Origin: Pocillopora verrucosa
Taxonomy: Eukaryota > Cnidaria > Anthozoa > Scleractinia > Pocilloporidae
Reading direction: 5' to 3'
Length of the DNA stretch: 64,000 nucleotides
Assembly (NCBI RefSeq): GCF_036669915.1
Contig: NC_089318.1
Span: forward strand, 15,402,628 to 15,466,627
Positions 1-11,057 of this stretch are shown piece by piece. The notes under the pieces are model-generated. The model had not been told where the DNA came from, searched no databases, and saw only the letters and a list, made by a program, of their open reading frames with translations. The position numbers and the translations under genes were made by a program. Each line of letters begins with the position of its first letter. Within the stretch, counting starts at the first letter, position 1.

Positions 1-416
1 TACTTTCTTTACAACTTCAAATCAATGGTAAGTTTACTTAAATTGTAAATAGTAACAACCTATTTTATGAATACCGTGCAAGAAATAGTCTTGACGATTC
101 AAGGATAATGTTCCAGAGTCCAATGCCAAAGATATTTTTCGATGACTTTGCTCCCTAACAAGTCATTTCGCATGCTAATAGGCATCCCTCAGAACTAAGG
201 TTAGAAATAACGAAACAAAATCGGCGAGGCTGAGAAGTGACGATGAAAATACAATAAACATTTACTTTCAATCCGCATTAGAAAATAAAAAAGGCTTCAT
301 TTGCGTACTCAGCCCTTATATGCTTGATGTCGATTTGATATGAAGATCAAAACTGAACCGAGTATACGAAATTGCAACTGGACTTAACCTTTTTTGGGAG
401 AAACGGGTTTTGTTTT

Positions 417-717
417 GATGATAAAAGAGATCCTCGCAGCTAAGAACACTACTGAAACGAGTAGTTGATGATAGGACCTGAAAAAAATTCAGTCTCGTAC
501 GGGATTTGAACCCATGACCTCTACGATACCGGTGCAGCGCTCTACCAACTGAGCTAACAAGCCAACTGGGAGCTCGTAAATGTGTTGGATCCAAATAAAC
601 CATCCAAGTAATGAATGATGATTTTAGATATCTGAAATTCATATATTTGCACTGCGGTGAAGAGATGATATTAAGAGATCCTCGCAGCTAAGAACACTAC
701 TGAAACGAGTAGTTGTT
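417..717 (-). mobile_element. tRNA-derived SINE-like insertion with terminal direct repeats
   Basis: Read on the minus strand, 493-563 folds as a tRNA-like head: box A around 'TAGCTCAGTTGGTAGAGCGC', box B around 'GGTTCAAATCC', anticodon loop suggesting GGT (Thr). The insert is bounded by a 12-bp duplication, 'gggttttgtttt', at 405-416 and 718-729. Units 2 and 3 have one uninterrupted copy of that site, so this insertion is specific to unit 1. The same 40-base segment starting 'gatcctcgcagctaag' lies near both ends (430 and 674, spacing 244), which an ordinary SINE does not have. Because of the repeats and the target duplication I call a mobile element and not a functional tRNA gene. Confidence 0.82.
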
Positions 718-889
718 GGGTTTTGTTTTCTTTGCACTGGCTTACTAGTACACTATTTAATTTACCCAGCCGAGGAAGACGCAAGGCATGTAAATAAATT
801 TTGGTACCTGATGAAATAAAATAGAAAAGACTAAATCGAACGAAAGAAACAACTTCATCAAAGTTATAAAAGCTAAACATTGACTATTG

Positions 890-945
890 GCTTAAAACTC
901 GGAACAGGGTCATTGGATTGCCGCCAACAGCAGGAGAGGGGCATT
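890..945 (+). promoter_or_regulatory. Conserved distal promoter block, separated from copy 1 by an insertion
   Basis: The block holding 'cggaacagggtcattggatt' and 'gccgccaacagca' is conserved about 150-180 bp upstream of the start codon in units 2 and 3 (13200-13245 and 19425-19470), and in weaker form before the relics. It contains ATTGG, an inverted CCAAT box. In unit 1 it lies almost 6 kb from the gene it should serve. Promoter function is inferred from position and conservation only. Confidence 0.45.
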
Positions 946-1074
946 TTGCTGCGCAAGCGCCAGTAGAATTTCTGTATGTCGAGAGTAACCGCTGGCATGC
1001 GCCTGCGCCGCGCGTACGTATTTGTTTCCCGCCAGTTTTTGAATACATGCGATAGTAGTGGAGCACGAAATACA

Positions 1075-1560
1075 ATGGCTCGGCAATTTGTGTTTATTGT
1101 CATTCTTGTGATTTTTTCTCAATGTTACTTAGCTGGAAGCGCGACAAAATCAAAAAATGGTTGCGTGGTATGCGGGAGAAAGTCCCAGCCGCGTTACTTT
1201 CAAAAGGCGAAAAGTAATGAGAGCGATCGATGCGGAGGACGTTATTTGTGAAGGATGTAGGAGGGCTGTAGAAGAACACAGGCGAACTGGAAATTCGTTT
1301 CAGCATGTTAGTGCTATCTCAAGTTATTATTGAACACTTGAAGTACCCACTTAAGCATAAATTAAAATTTAACCAAAGTTTTTTTTTGTTCAAAAGTTTG
1401 TTGACATGAATCACAACCAAAGGGGACGAATACCCAAACACAAAAGATCAATGTTGAGTAAAGAAAAGTCAGATGGCAGTAGTACAAGAGAGATGGTAGT
1501 TGTATCCAGGGAGAGATTATTAGAAATGGAGGAAAAATTACGGATTTTATCAGCGAGTAA
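1075..1560 (+). pseudogene. N-terminal exons of a decayed cysteine-motif protein
   Basis: The reading frame from 1075 starts MARQFVF, has a hydrophobic stretch and then a CxxC (NGCVVCGRKS). After a frame change near 1215 it continues with a second CxxC (VICEGCRRAVEEH). A second exon-like piece at about 1405-1558 reads NHQRGRIPKHKRSM and ends in a charged helix (SREKLLEMEEKLRIL) followed by the donor-like text 'gtaagt'. The paired CxxC motifs suggest a small zinc-binding N-terminal domain. The frame shift suggests the copy is dead. I do not recognise the family with certainty; the segment is probably the front end of the broken gene that follows. Confidence 0.4.
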
Positions 1561-2252
1561 GTAACCTTTTTTCAATCATTTTTCTCGGAAATTTCAGATT
1601 TTCATTCATTTTGGAAGCTGAAATTTGCAATAGTAGACACCTATAAATTTAAAATTGAATACTTTATTTGGACCAAACTACCCCTGAACCAAAACATATG
1701 GGAATTGCACCATTTGTGGAGGAACGGGTGCAAAGGCATCCTCAGCTTCTGAATGGAATATCTGAAAGAATAAGAATATGCAAATTAAAACCAATCAAAC
1801 TTTTGGGCTTCCTGTTGAAATGTAAATTACTGAATAAAGATTGCTTCATTCCACCTCTAACCCCCGCTGGTTAATGAATCAATACCTCCAAATAAAAACT
1901 TTATTGATGTGTATCAAAGACAGATATGTACTTGGCAACTTTACTCTTCGACTTTTTAAATAACAGGCATTTTGTAACAACCTGATGGTCTGACGAGACT
2001 CTTATTACAGGCAATAAAAACAAACTTATACAACTGATAGTATCATTGAGAATGAAAGTCAAACTTGTTTCCATAGCCTGTATCCCCAAGGAACAAGACT
2101 GAACAAAACTAGATGACTTAATCAAAATAATGAGAAGAGTTTTGTTAACCTTGCTATGATAATTATCATACATTGTGGCACAAGTAGTTATGAAACTTGT
2201 TTTTGAGAACTACAATGAGGCTTTTACATAATGAGCCTCTTATTATTATGAC

Positions 2253-5200
2253 TTGCAACAATATGAAATTGAGATTTCACTTGAATGCAAATTTTATTTC
2301 CCACCCAATGTAGGGTGTGATATGACAGAGGAAATAGCACTGGTCAAGAAAAAGATTTATGATGACAAGGCAGAAACAGTGTATGATCCAGACAGTTTTA
2401 GAGAGTTTTGCATATCAGCAGGTGCAACAAAGTTATTCGACACTATTCTGGATTCAGTCACTGGTTCTCAGCATTCAACAGACCGCATACATCTTAAAAA
2501 AAAAAGGGGTTGTCTCATTCATTTACAATTTGTGCTACTGTCTCAGCCAAACATGCAATCCTCTTCAAATGGACAATGCTCTTTATCTCAAGGGTAATCT
2601 CATAAATCAAGAGGGCATTGAAACAGAACATATCATGGGCATACATGTTCCAGAAGAACTTTAAACAATGTTATGCACAAAATGTCAGTCTCATTTCAAA
2701 TCTTTTGAAGATTTTATAACCACAGCTACAGATCGCAAATGGCTAACAGTGCTAATAACTGATGATTTCACAGCCATTCACACCAAAAGAAGGCCACAAG
2801 AGGAAAAATTGTCAGAGGCAAAGACAATGTGTACCATAGTTGTTAAAGCTTTTAAAGATATTCCAGCTGTACCTGTAATGCATGCCCTTTGTACTCATGA
2901 CCAAAATGGTATGGATATTGAAGCATGCATACAACTAATTACTGCTGCATCATCCATGCACAACATCAGTGAGAGTTATGCTTCTGTGATGCCTGACTGA
3001 CTCACAAGGGCATTTTTTAATCCTTAATTTGAGAGACATAGACTCAACATTCATCAATACTGTGCCAGTGACAATGTGCAAAAAATGCTCAAAATGGATG
3101 ATTTGCACCTATTAGATTTTGTAGAACTGAGACTGAAGTCAAAGGGGGACTTTAATACGGCATATGATGTGGCAATGCACACTGGCTTGGCTGCCTATTT
3201 AAAGAAATTTATTGTTTTTCAGCCAGAGGATTGGCCATGCCAATTTTATTGTAGACAAATCATATATGAATCACTTAAGAAGTTTGTCAGCTCTCATCCA
3301 GGATTTTCAGACACTCCTCTGCAACAGGACAATATTTTACCTGATCATTCCTCATATTCTTTTCCAATGACATCTGGTACTACTGCAAATTTCTTGAACA
3401 ACAGCTTGCCACAAGCAACATCATTCTGTCATTAGTACCAACTATTGGGCCACTTCACATTTCCTTAAACAGCAGAGAACACTTTGTTCATTCCTATCAT
3501 CCGTTTTTCAAAACAGTATATGAAACAATTTTCTCAAGAAGCAAATTGGCAGATAATCCCAAACCCTGGAGGATTAGCCTGATTCTTGAGATTGTGAATG
3601 GTGGTTGAACACTTATACGCCACACTGTGATGGCAAAGTTCTCCCGGTTCAAAGATGCAGAGTATGGGACCCTATTCACTTTACTAGACAGCTATATACC
3701 CTTGGTATTGTCAATACATAGCATTTCTTTCAAACTTAACAATTTCTCTGAATATTTTAGAGCAGTGATCAGGATTTGGATCATGTTTAGTTGCCTCCCA
3801 CACCAGAACTATAACAAAGCACCACTTATTTAGATCAACATGTGCTCCCACTGGGGAAAACATGCTCCACAACTGTATAATAATATTACACTAAGGAATT
3901 ACATTGCCATTTTTGGATGAATATCCTGTGGAAAACACTCATAGCATACTCTGTTCACAGACAAAAGGTTCTGATTCTGCTGATGAACTTAGAAAGAGAG
4001 CAAAGTCCATTTTCCAGTCAAAGGGTAAACAATCAGACAGGTCATTTTTCACCACACCTAGGCAGTTTTCTTTCTCACACAACCAACTTCGCTTACTAAA
4101 AGTGAGATGTGCTCAAGCGCTGTCCTCCATGTTTACAAAAATCCCTCAGAGTCCAAGGCAGAGTCAATTCTCCTTAAACAACAGCTGCAACACAAGTGTT
4201 CCAACTCATGTCATACTGCCAACAATGTCCCCCAACAAAAATATGAAGATGACTGTTTTACCTTTAGGGTATCGCTGTGATATCAAGCCGGATCAAACAA
4301 AAAAAATATGATTTACCTCTAAGTAACATTTCCAGCCAAGATGAGAATTGGACCCTCCTGCATGGTTGTTTTCATTCATTCCATGATGTTTGTCTTAATG
4401 GATCAACTTCATAACTTTGCACTGTAAGGAATTTCTAAAAAAAAAAAATGAAAGAGCTTGGTGAGACAGCTAAAAAAGCCATTCTACATCTGGCATGAAA
4501 CTGAATCCCAAAATAATCACAGTAATGAAACATCAGCAGTGCCAACATATTTATTAACTGAAATCCAGGGAGGAGAAGAAATTGAGAGGGAATAGTTTGA
4601 TAGGGTTGGCAATCAGTTAAACGATGAAATTTCCAACCTAAATCCAGCAACTCAACCACTCACATCTTCCAACCTTAGCCAGAGTCACACTTACAACCAA
4701 ACCACACCTTCAACCAACAAGGCACCTCCTCACTGTAGACAATGTCACCATCCTGTTCATGGACACAAGAGGCTTAACAATGCACAGGTCAAATGTTATT
4801 TCTGTGAAAATGGTACCTGCACAGTTAGTGATGACATCAGTAGCTCAAATTGCCCTTGTTCATGGCACACAGCAAACCAGCATAAGAGTTATCAGAGTAC
4901 TTGCAACAACCAGTCAGCTCATTACCAACACCAGATTCTCAAACCACTCTTTGCAGCAATGTCACAATTGCACAACATCTTGACGTAACTGAGTGGCTAC
5001 TGCCCTCATACATTTGCCAGTCCTCCATTGGTGGAAGACCTAGTGGTAGTAATACCTCAGCTGCACTGTAATTGCAGTACTTGCTGCACTTGATTTTCTG
5101 GAAGGAAACCCTTCAAATTCCCACGTAGTTACAAGACCTCCACATTACTATACCTATGTATACTAATGTCATGATAAAAGGAAATCATTTATATGACTCT

Positions 5201-5552
5201 TTCAACCTGCCAGTTCAGCAACCAAATTTGGAAGTCAGACAAGTCCTTCAGTATGGAAAAAATGATAAACATTTGAAGAAACTTGAAATCACTTCAGACC
5301 TGGGTTTCTTTACTGTGAGAGACCTTGGAGACCACCTCATGCAACACCATCATAATCATTATGCATCCATCGTTTGCAACTGTATTGATTGTGCCACCAG
5401 ACAAGTCAATGGTACTTTGTTTTAATCAAACAAGTATTTGTCTTTTTGAAAGTCACACACATGGTCTCCAGGGGGGCATTATGGTGACCAGTTCATCTGA
5501 AAATGTCAGCCACTTTGTCAAATATCTAGAAAGGATGGTTATGCAAGACTGA
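2253..5552 (+). pseudogene. Decayed large protein gene of an unrecognised repetitive cnidarian family
   Basis: Protein-like segments follow one another in changing frames and are broken by stops: 2253-2500 (PPNVGCDMTEEIALVKKKIY), 2668-3000 (VLITDDFTAIHTKRRPQEE), 3076-3430 (a leucine-rich piece ending near PEDWPCQFYC), 3432-3830 (GPLHISLNSREHFVHSYHPF), and 3904-4311 (EYPVENTHSILxSQT). Next comes a C/H cluster like a degraded RING (HGCFHSFHDVCL, 4355-4400) and another CxxC cluster at 4735-4860 (HCRQCHHPVHGHKR). The order of segments resembles large uncharacterised cnidarian proteins present in many genomic copies, perhaps transposon-derived; that link is from memory. Numerous stops and shifts show it is non-functional. 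No restored sequence is offered. Confidence 0.5.
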
Positions 5553-5559
5553 AAGAATG

Positions 5560-6737
5560 GATTACATGGCTCAAACATAGTAGTTTTAAAGCTGAAATAA
5601 ATTTTGAAAAAGGTTTAATTAGACATTAGAAACAGAATAAGCAGGATTGTAATAATTGAGTACTTATCCATTTGTTGAAACACAGCAAGTTCGATTAAGT
5701 TAGTCTGTAAGCTTAGTCTAAAACTTTGAATTAAAATTAATTTTTGCAAGGCAGAAGCATTTATGTGAAATAAGCATGACAGAATAAAGCTGACGTCATT
5801 CGTATCGTAAAACAAACATGGAGAAAGCGTCACCTGTTTAAACTCGTGAGGAAGAGTCCACGCATTTTTTAGGGGTAATTGGACTAGTTTGACCGAAAGC
5901 CAAATAAATAAAAAATTAACTGACAGTGGTGAGGGCTTTGGGGGCGAGTGAGAAAAATAAGTTCTATCGAAGTTTTTCTTCCATTTAGCACCTGAAGCCC
6001 AAAAAGGCAATTGAAAAAATTCCCACTAAAACTCAGGAAAAAATAAGCTTAAGCCCGAGTTGATGAAAACCAAACTATAACCGGTGCTAAGACACATGCC
6101 TACCTACCATGTTCAACAGACTTGGAGAGCAAAAGGGCCAAAGACAGTTGTGAGCCATGACTTGGAAAATCTACCTCAACCTCCCAAAATCGAATTCGCC
6201 GAAGGTTGTTGTAAGAGCAACTCAATCCTGAAGCTGGAACATTTTTTAGAGCCTTGTGTCCAATGTGACTACAAAGAGAAAGAAAAGATGATGTTATCTG
6301 AAGTGATTTGAAGCTTGGGGGCCACCTCGAACTTAACGCAATTTTATTTCAAAGTTGAAGTAAATTAAGATCACGTTCTAGATTAACTTCTTTCATCGGA
6401 TCAAATATCTTACGATCGTCTTCACATACAACTTTGTGATATTTACAAGTAAAACATCAACATCTTAAGACTAACCTTCAAGGTTCCCGTCTCATCTGCA
6501 CATCTTGATTTCCAGTAAATCAAATCTCAAACTGCAAGTTTTCGGGCTTTTTTCGTTTTCTGTTCGTACTTTGATCATTAAAATATCCTCATCAGAGGGG
6601 CCAGCAAACACCACGAGTATCCACAGAGTTAGAAATATTGGTATACTTGTCATTTTCTTTCATCCCTCTCCAAAAAGTACTTTAAAAAAGTGTCGATCGC
6701 CCAGTTGAAAGCCCGCAGAAGCGCGCTGAAAATTTCA
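5560..6737. other. Right part of the insertion, no gene recognised
   Basis: Open frames exist on both strands (for example 5615-6010 minus and 6084-6311 plus), but their composition is simple or their content unrecognisable, with no family motifs or partner exons. I regard them as chance frames in a decayed insertion. Confidence 0.5.
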
Positions 6738-6869
6738 CAATGGCGCATCGAGTCAGGTAAGCATTTGCTGAGACACATACACATAAACAAGGTTACAAGC
6801 TAGCTACTCATAACAAACAAAAGGTCACAGAGTCCTCTTATTCTCATAAAGCTACGACAACTCGTCAAA
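6738..6869 (+). promoter_or_regulatory. Proximal promoter and 5' leader of FReD copy 1
   Basis: This block ('cgagtcaggtaagcatttgc' to 'cgacaactcgtcaaa') is nearly identical before all three long copies and recognisable before the relics, and it directly precedes the ATG at 6870. The leader 'acgacaactcgtcaaaATG' is the most constant part. No clear TATA box is seen. Confidence 0.45.
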
Positions 6870-8227
6870 ATGAGTGGGCTGTTCCAAGTTTGTATCACCG
6901 CTGTCTTCCTTTTGTTGACCGTAAATGGAGACAAATCCTCCTCTCCAGCTTGCACCAAACCATACGACCAAATGATGGCCTGTAACCTTATCTGTAACAT
7001 GATTCAAGACTCGGACGCCAATGATGCCATGAAAATGTTACAAACCAGACTCGAAAGTCTTACTGCAGCAATGAAGAATCGTTGTCCTCCACTTCCAGGT
7101 AGTCCACCCAGACTGGAGGAATTTAAGTGTCTCGCGTAGCAACTCGCGCTATTGATTTGAGGGTTAAAACAACATGTGCGATTTTTTCAAAGCCACACAA
7201 ACGGCTCTCGTTTTTGTTTTCAAACCCTGCTTTCCATCATTATTAAGCGTTTAAGTATGATAAAACCTAATTTTTAAAATAATAACCTGCACTGTTCTTT
7301 TCATTTCACCAGCGTCGTCATGCAAGGAACACTACGAAAAATACAAGTAAATGAAGAGTGATACAATCATAACAAAATTAATGCAAATATATCCTGTGCT
7401 GTTATATTTAAGATAAGTTGATCTTTTTTAGGCGCTTCCTCTTGGTTTTTTACGATGGCGATAATGAATTTTGTGAACACTGGTATTTCTGTTGTCCACA
7501 GGTCGACAAAGAGTCAAGTTTACCCCCTGATATTTGGTTCACAAAACGTTTCTGTTTACTGTCACATGGGAAGCTTTGGATGCGGAGATGGAGGATGGAC
7601 TTTGGCCATGAAGATTGACGGCAAGAAGGTATACTACTTTACTATCAAGGAATACCACTTTTGTCAACTATACACCACTACAACTTTCCTTTTCTCATCA
7701 TTTCAGAAAACCTTCCATTATGATTCTAAGTTTTGGATCGACAAAAATATCTACAACCCGGAGGAAAGACTGGCTTTGACTCAGAGGAGACCAAATTACC
7801 GACCTACTGGAACACACCCTTCTCCAAGATCTGTCTCGGTATGAAAATCAACCAACAGCTCAGGTTTATTGTCATCAACAAGCAGGCAAGCTCTCTCCAC
7901 TCACTGATCGCTGATGGAAAATACCGCAACACTGCACTGAGACGCAACACGTGGAAGAAGTTGCTTGGCTCACAATCCTCCTTACAGGCCAACTGTAACA
8001 AGGAAGGCTTCAATGCTGCGGGCAGTGACAAAGGCTCTTCCAGAGCAAGAATCGGTATTCTTGGAAATAATGAAAAAGACTGTGCAACCACTGATTCCAG
8101 AATCGGCTTTGGAACTGGAGGATATCAGGATGACACCATCACTTGTGGAAATTATGCAATAAAAGGTCACACATCGGACAATGGAGAGAAGCACATCAAA
8201 GCTATGGGATATATCCTGGTGCAGTGA
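6870..8227 (+). pseudogene. Secreted FReD-like protein, tandem copy 1, frameshifted
   Basis: It has the same four-exon plan as copies 2 and 3: 6870-7098, 7313-7346, 7502-7628 and 7707-8227. Exon 1 encodes a signal peptide ([20 protein letters not shown]) and a short helical region with several cysteines. Exons 3 and 4 encode the fibrinogen-like domain ([14 protein letters not shown] and later [12 protein letters not shown], ending YILVQ). In exon 4, near 7757, four bases are missing compared with copies 2 and 3, where the protein reads [10 protein letters not shown] or [10 protein letters not shown]. The frame is lost there and regained only in another register. Exon 4 is 521 nt against 525 in the others. 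Unless this is an assembly error, the protein is truncated. Exon 1 still has a Cys at 7083-7085 that copies 2 and 3 have replaced by Ser. A possible poly(A) signal, AATAAA, lies near 8319. Confidence 0.85.
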
Positions 8228-8717
8228 CAAGGGAATCGTTGAACTCTTCATGACATGGCTTTCGAGCAATGCCCAAAGTAAACTCAAACATTTAGATGTA
8301 GCTCAAGGGGTAAAATCCAATAAAATGTCGTTCAAAAATGAAACCGTTTAACTAGTTTGGACTTTCGTTGGTTTACCGTTGATATCCAGGTTATGATCAA
8401 AATTATTTCCAGACAATTTTCGACGGTCATGATTATATAACTATGTTACTGGAAGTAGGGATTTGACAAATAAAAAATCGGCACAAAAAAATATTCCTTG
8501 TCAATGACGTATGCACATTTGTCATATGATTCAGTGAATAATTCACAACAAAGCCTAGTTTCAACTTAAACTAAGATTTGGGACGACGTTTGACAAGTAT
8601 GTGTCAGAATGCATCGAGTCTTTCCATCATCAATCTGTTATAATATGATCACGAAAAAATCCCTAACAGAGCACAGTAAGAAAAGTTTATGATCGAAAAC
8701 TGATTATCCCTTCACTA

Positions 8718-9118
8718 AAAATGCGCACATTGACACTCCTGAATGAAAGTGATCTTCGCAGTAATGAACAATACTTGAACAGTAGTGAAAATAAGGCCTG
8801 AAAAAAAAATTCAGGCGTGTACGGGATTTGAACCATGACCTCTGGGATACCGGTGCAGCGCTCCACCAACTGAGCTAACAAGCCAACTGGGAACTGTTTA
8901 TTGTGTTGGTTCCAAATAATCCCGTGAAGTGATGAATAAACCGTTTATTCATTTAGTCGGCGACTAAGAATACATGAAAGTCATATATTTGAACTGCGGA
9001 TAAAGAAGACGTGACTGAAAGTGATCCTCGCAGTAATGAACACTACTTGAATGAGGATCACTGCGAGGATCACTTTCACTCACGTCTCTATCCGCAGTTC
9101 AAATATATGACTTCCATA
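8718..9118 (-). mobile_element. tRNA-derived SINE-like element with foldback end
   Basis: Homology between unit 1 and unit 3 breaks near 8717. Minus-strand 8813-8883 is a tRNA-like head of the same family as at 493-563, with one base missing in the T stem. The core 'cgcagtaatgaaca' appears at both ends (about 8758 and 9029). The right end is an inverted repeat: 8976-9034 against 9061-9115, each carrying 'cctcgcag' and 'atatatttgaactgcgg' or its complement. This looks like a partial second copy in opposite orientation or a foldback terminus. Confidence 0.65.
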
Positions 9119-9406
9119 TATTCTTTTAATCTCTTGTCTCAGAACACGTTTTAGATAAACATGAATAGGCGGAGATTTTTTAAATTTACGATAGCATTTT
9201 TGGTTTACAGCTAGGATTTCTTTTAGAAAATTGTGCTCTGACTTGAAAGAGTGGGATAATCGGACAATAAATGAATAAAATGAAGAACAGATTACCACAA
9301 CAGAAAATTTCCATACAGCTGCGGTGTAATAACTGAGAAAGCTACATAAGCTTTAATTCGGAAACTAATGCACTGATCCACAATGCGTCATTTTCTATGT
9401 CAGTCG

Positions 9407-9740
9407 TCAGCACTTTGGACTTAGAGATATGTTTCGTCCCATGTCCATGATGATGCGTCGAATGTGTCTCATTCTCCAACAGTAAATAACAGGATTCAAA
9501 GAGATATTCAAGAACATTATTGGTTGCGAATATACGAAAAATACCCAAATTCCGAGTCGTCAACATTCATATTAGAGATCACCTTGGAAAAAAGACAACA
9601 ATATATCGGCAAATAACAAATATAGAAGACAAAAAACACATAAAATATGCTGAAAGCAGATTTTTTAACCTCGAGGCATTTTCCAATTCACCATTTTGCA
9701 CTGTCTGTTGTACTTGTGAAGCTTGAATTTGATTTCTATG
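9407..9740 (-). pseudogene. Class A GPCR remnant, TM6-TM7
   Basis: On the minus strand the translation gives a TM6-like segment (FYVFFVFYICYLPIYC), a loop, and a TM7 with the rhodopsin-family NPxxY signature as NPVIYCWRMRH, followed by a helix-8-like tail and a stop near 9407. No upstream transmembrane segments are present here, and a frame change is needed between TM6 and TM7 text. The matching part of unit 3 lies at about 22140-22260, at nearly the same offset from the FReD gene (about 2.5 kb). It is therefore an old passenger of the repeat unit, not a gene at work. Confidence 0.75.
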
Positions 9741-11057
9741 GCGTCTTACAACAAAGTAAAGCCGAAAACATGAAATCGTCTTACAAATAAAACAAACACT
9801 CTAAACGCTGACTAATAGTTCCGCTGGAATCAAGCAAAGAAATGAGTTTCTTTCAGCCTTGCTTACTCCTTTTCTGTTCTTTCTGTCCTTTGTAAATTTA
9901 TTCGATTATCTCAGAAAAGTCCAGTTACAGGTCACGTGCTGAGTCCAACTGAAAGTGGAAAAATCTCCAGATCTTAGCGCATGAAAAGGAATGCGAAAGT
10001 TTGCTGATCAGTAAATCAAATTTTTTTCGCAATGCATTTCTTAGTGACTATTCTTCAACTTACTCGTGGCGTATATTATTTAGAATGCTCTAAAATGTTT
10101 CGTAGACGCCTCTGACAACCGGGATGGAATGACACATTTTATATTTACACAAGTAAGTTTACAAACTAATTAACAGCTTCGATAAGCAGATGTGTTATTG
10201 GCCTGAAAAACTTTGTTTCGACAAAAAAAAAAGACATTCCTCGCCTGATTTCGCATAGTCAAGACCATGAGGACACTTGCTGTATTCTGGTTTTCCCCAC
10301 ACTGAGCCCATTTTGAAGTGTCATCGGCTAAGCGAGCAGTAAATTTGCAAATCAATGATTTAAGTTTACTTAAGTTGTAAATAGTAACGAACTATTTTAC
10401 GAAAAAGCAAAATAAATGATGAATGTAATTATTTTATAGAAATAACACATAGACCAGAGAAAAATTTCGACGAACTGGCTCTCTACTTGACCATCTCGTA
10501 TACGAGTCCTAAACTTAAACTAAAAGGACAAAATCGCCTGAGCTTAAAATAGATGGCAGAAATGCAATTATTGTATATTTTTGTTGTTGCATTTTCAGTG
10601 TGCACAAAGAGCTGAGAAAAAAGGCTTCCTTAGCTTATTCAGTCGTTGAAAATTTTAAAATCGACAGGGATTAAGGAGAATTTGATTTCAGGATCATAAC
10701 AGAGCGAGGCGAACGAAATTACTTTTGGCATTTTTTTTTCGCAGGAGTAAGACGCTGTGTACTCAACCCTAAGACTGGATTACTAATAAATTATTCTCTA
10801 GTTTAGGCAGCTAGGGATAAGCAACCGATGAAAATATATTCTTGGTTTATGAAACTTAAAGAAATAACCTCTTCAAAATTATAGAAGCTAAGATCTCACC
10901 GGTTCATTTACTGAGACACAATACACAGGGACACGGTTGCACGCTTGCTATATAATGCAATATATATTTGCATTAATTTTGTGATGATTGTATCACTATT
11001 CATAAGAGGGCTGGACAAAGTCTTCTTATTCGCATAACATTATGACAACTCGTCAAA

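Larger units (their letters stand above)
946..6737 (+). mobile_element. 5.8-kb insertion in unit 1 carrying a decayed gene
   Basis: Comparison with units 2 and 3 shows that homology stops after 'gccgccaacagcagg' near 945 and resumes at 'cgagtcaggtaagcatttgc' near 6738. The intervening 5.8 kb has no counterpart in the other units. No clean target duplication is visible, and about 8 bases of the original site ('aatatttt') are missing, so a simple transposition with intact ends is not shown. I did not find convincing terminal inverted repeats. The left part holds a short coding segment with its own upstream region and the middle holds a broken coding region in the same orientation. From 5560 to 6737 I see no recognisable gene. 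Confidence 0.7.

Noticed and set aside
493..563. Functional tRNA-Thr gene on the minus strand
   Set aside because: The same head recurs at 8813 and 41074 within longer shared repeats, the loop lacks the usual T at position 33, and the copy sits in an insertion with target duplication.
5615..6010. 131-codon open frame on the minus strand
   Set aside because: No recognisable domain, low-complexity composition, located in a decayed insertion and absent from the other units.
7804..8287. Antisense open frames opposite FReD exon 4
   Set aside because: They recur opposite every copy only because the sense exon is conserved; no independent signature.
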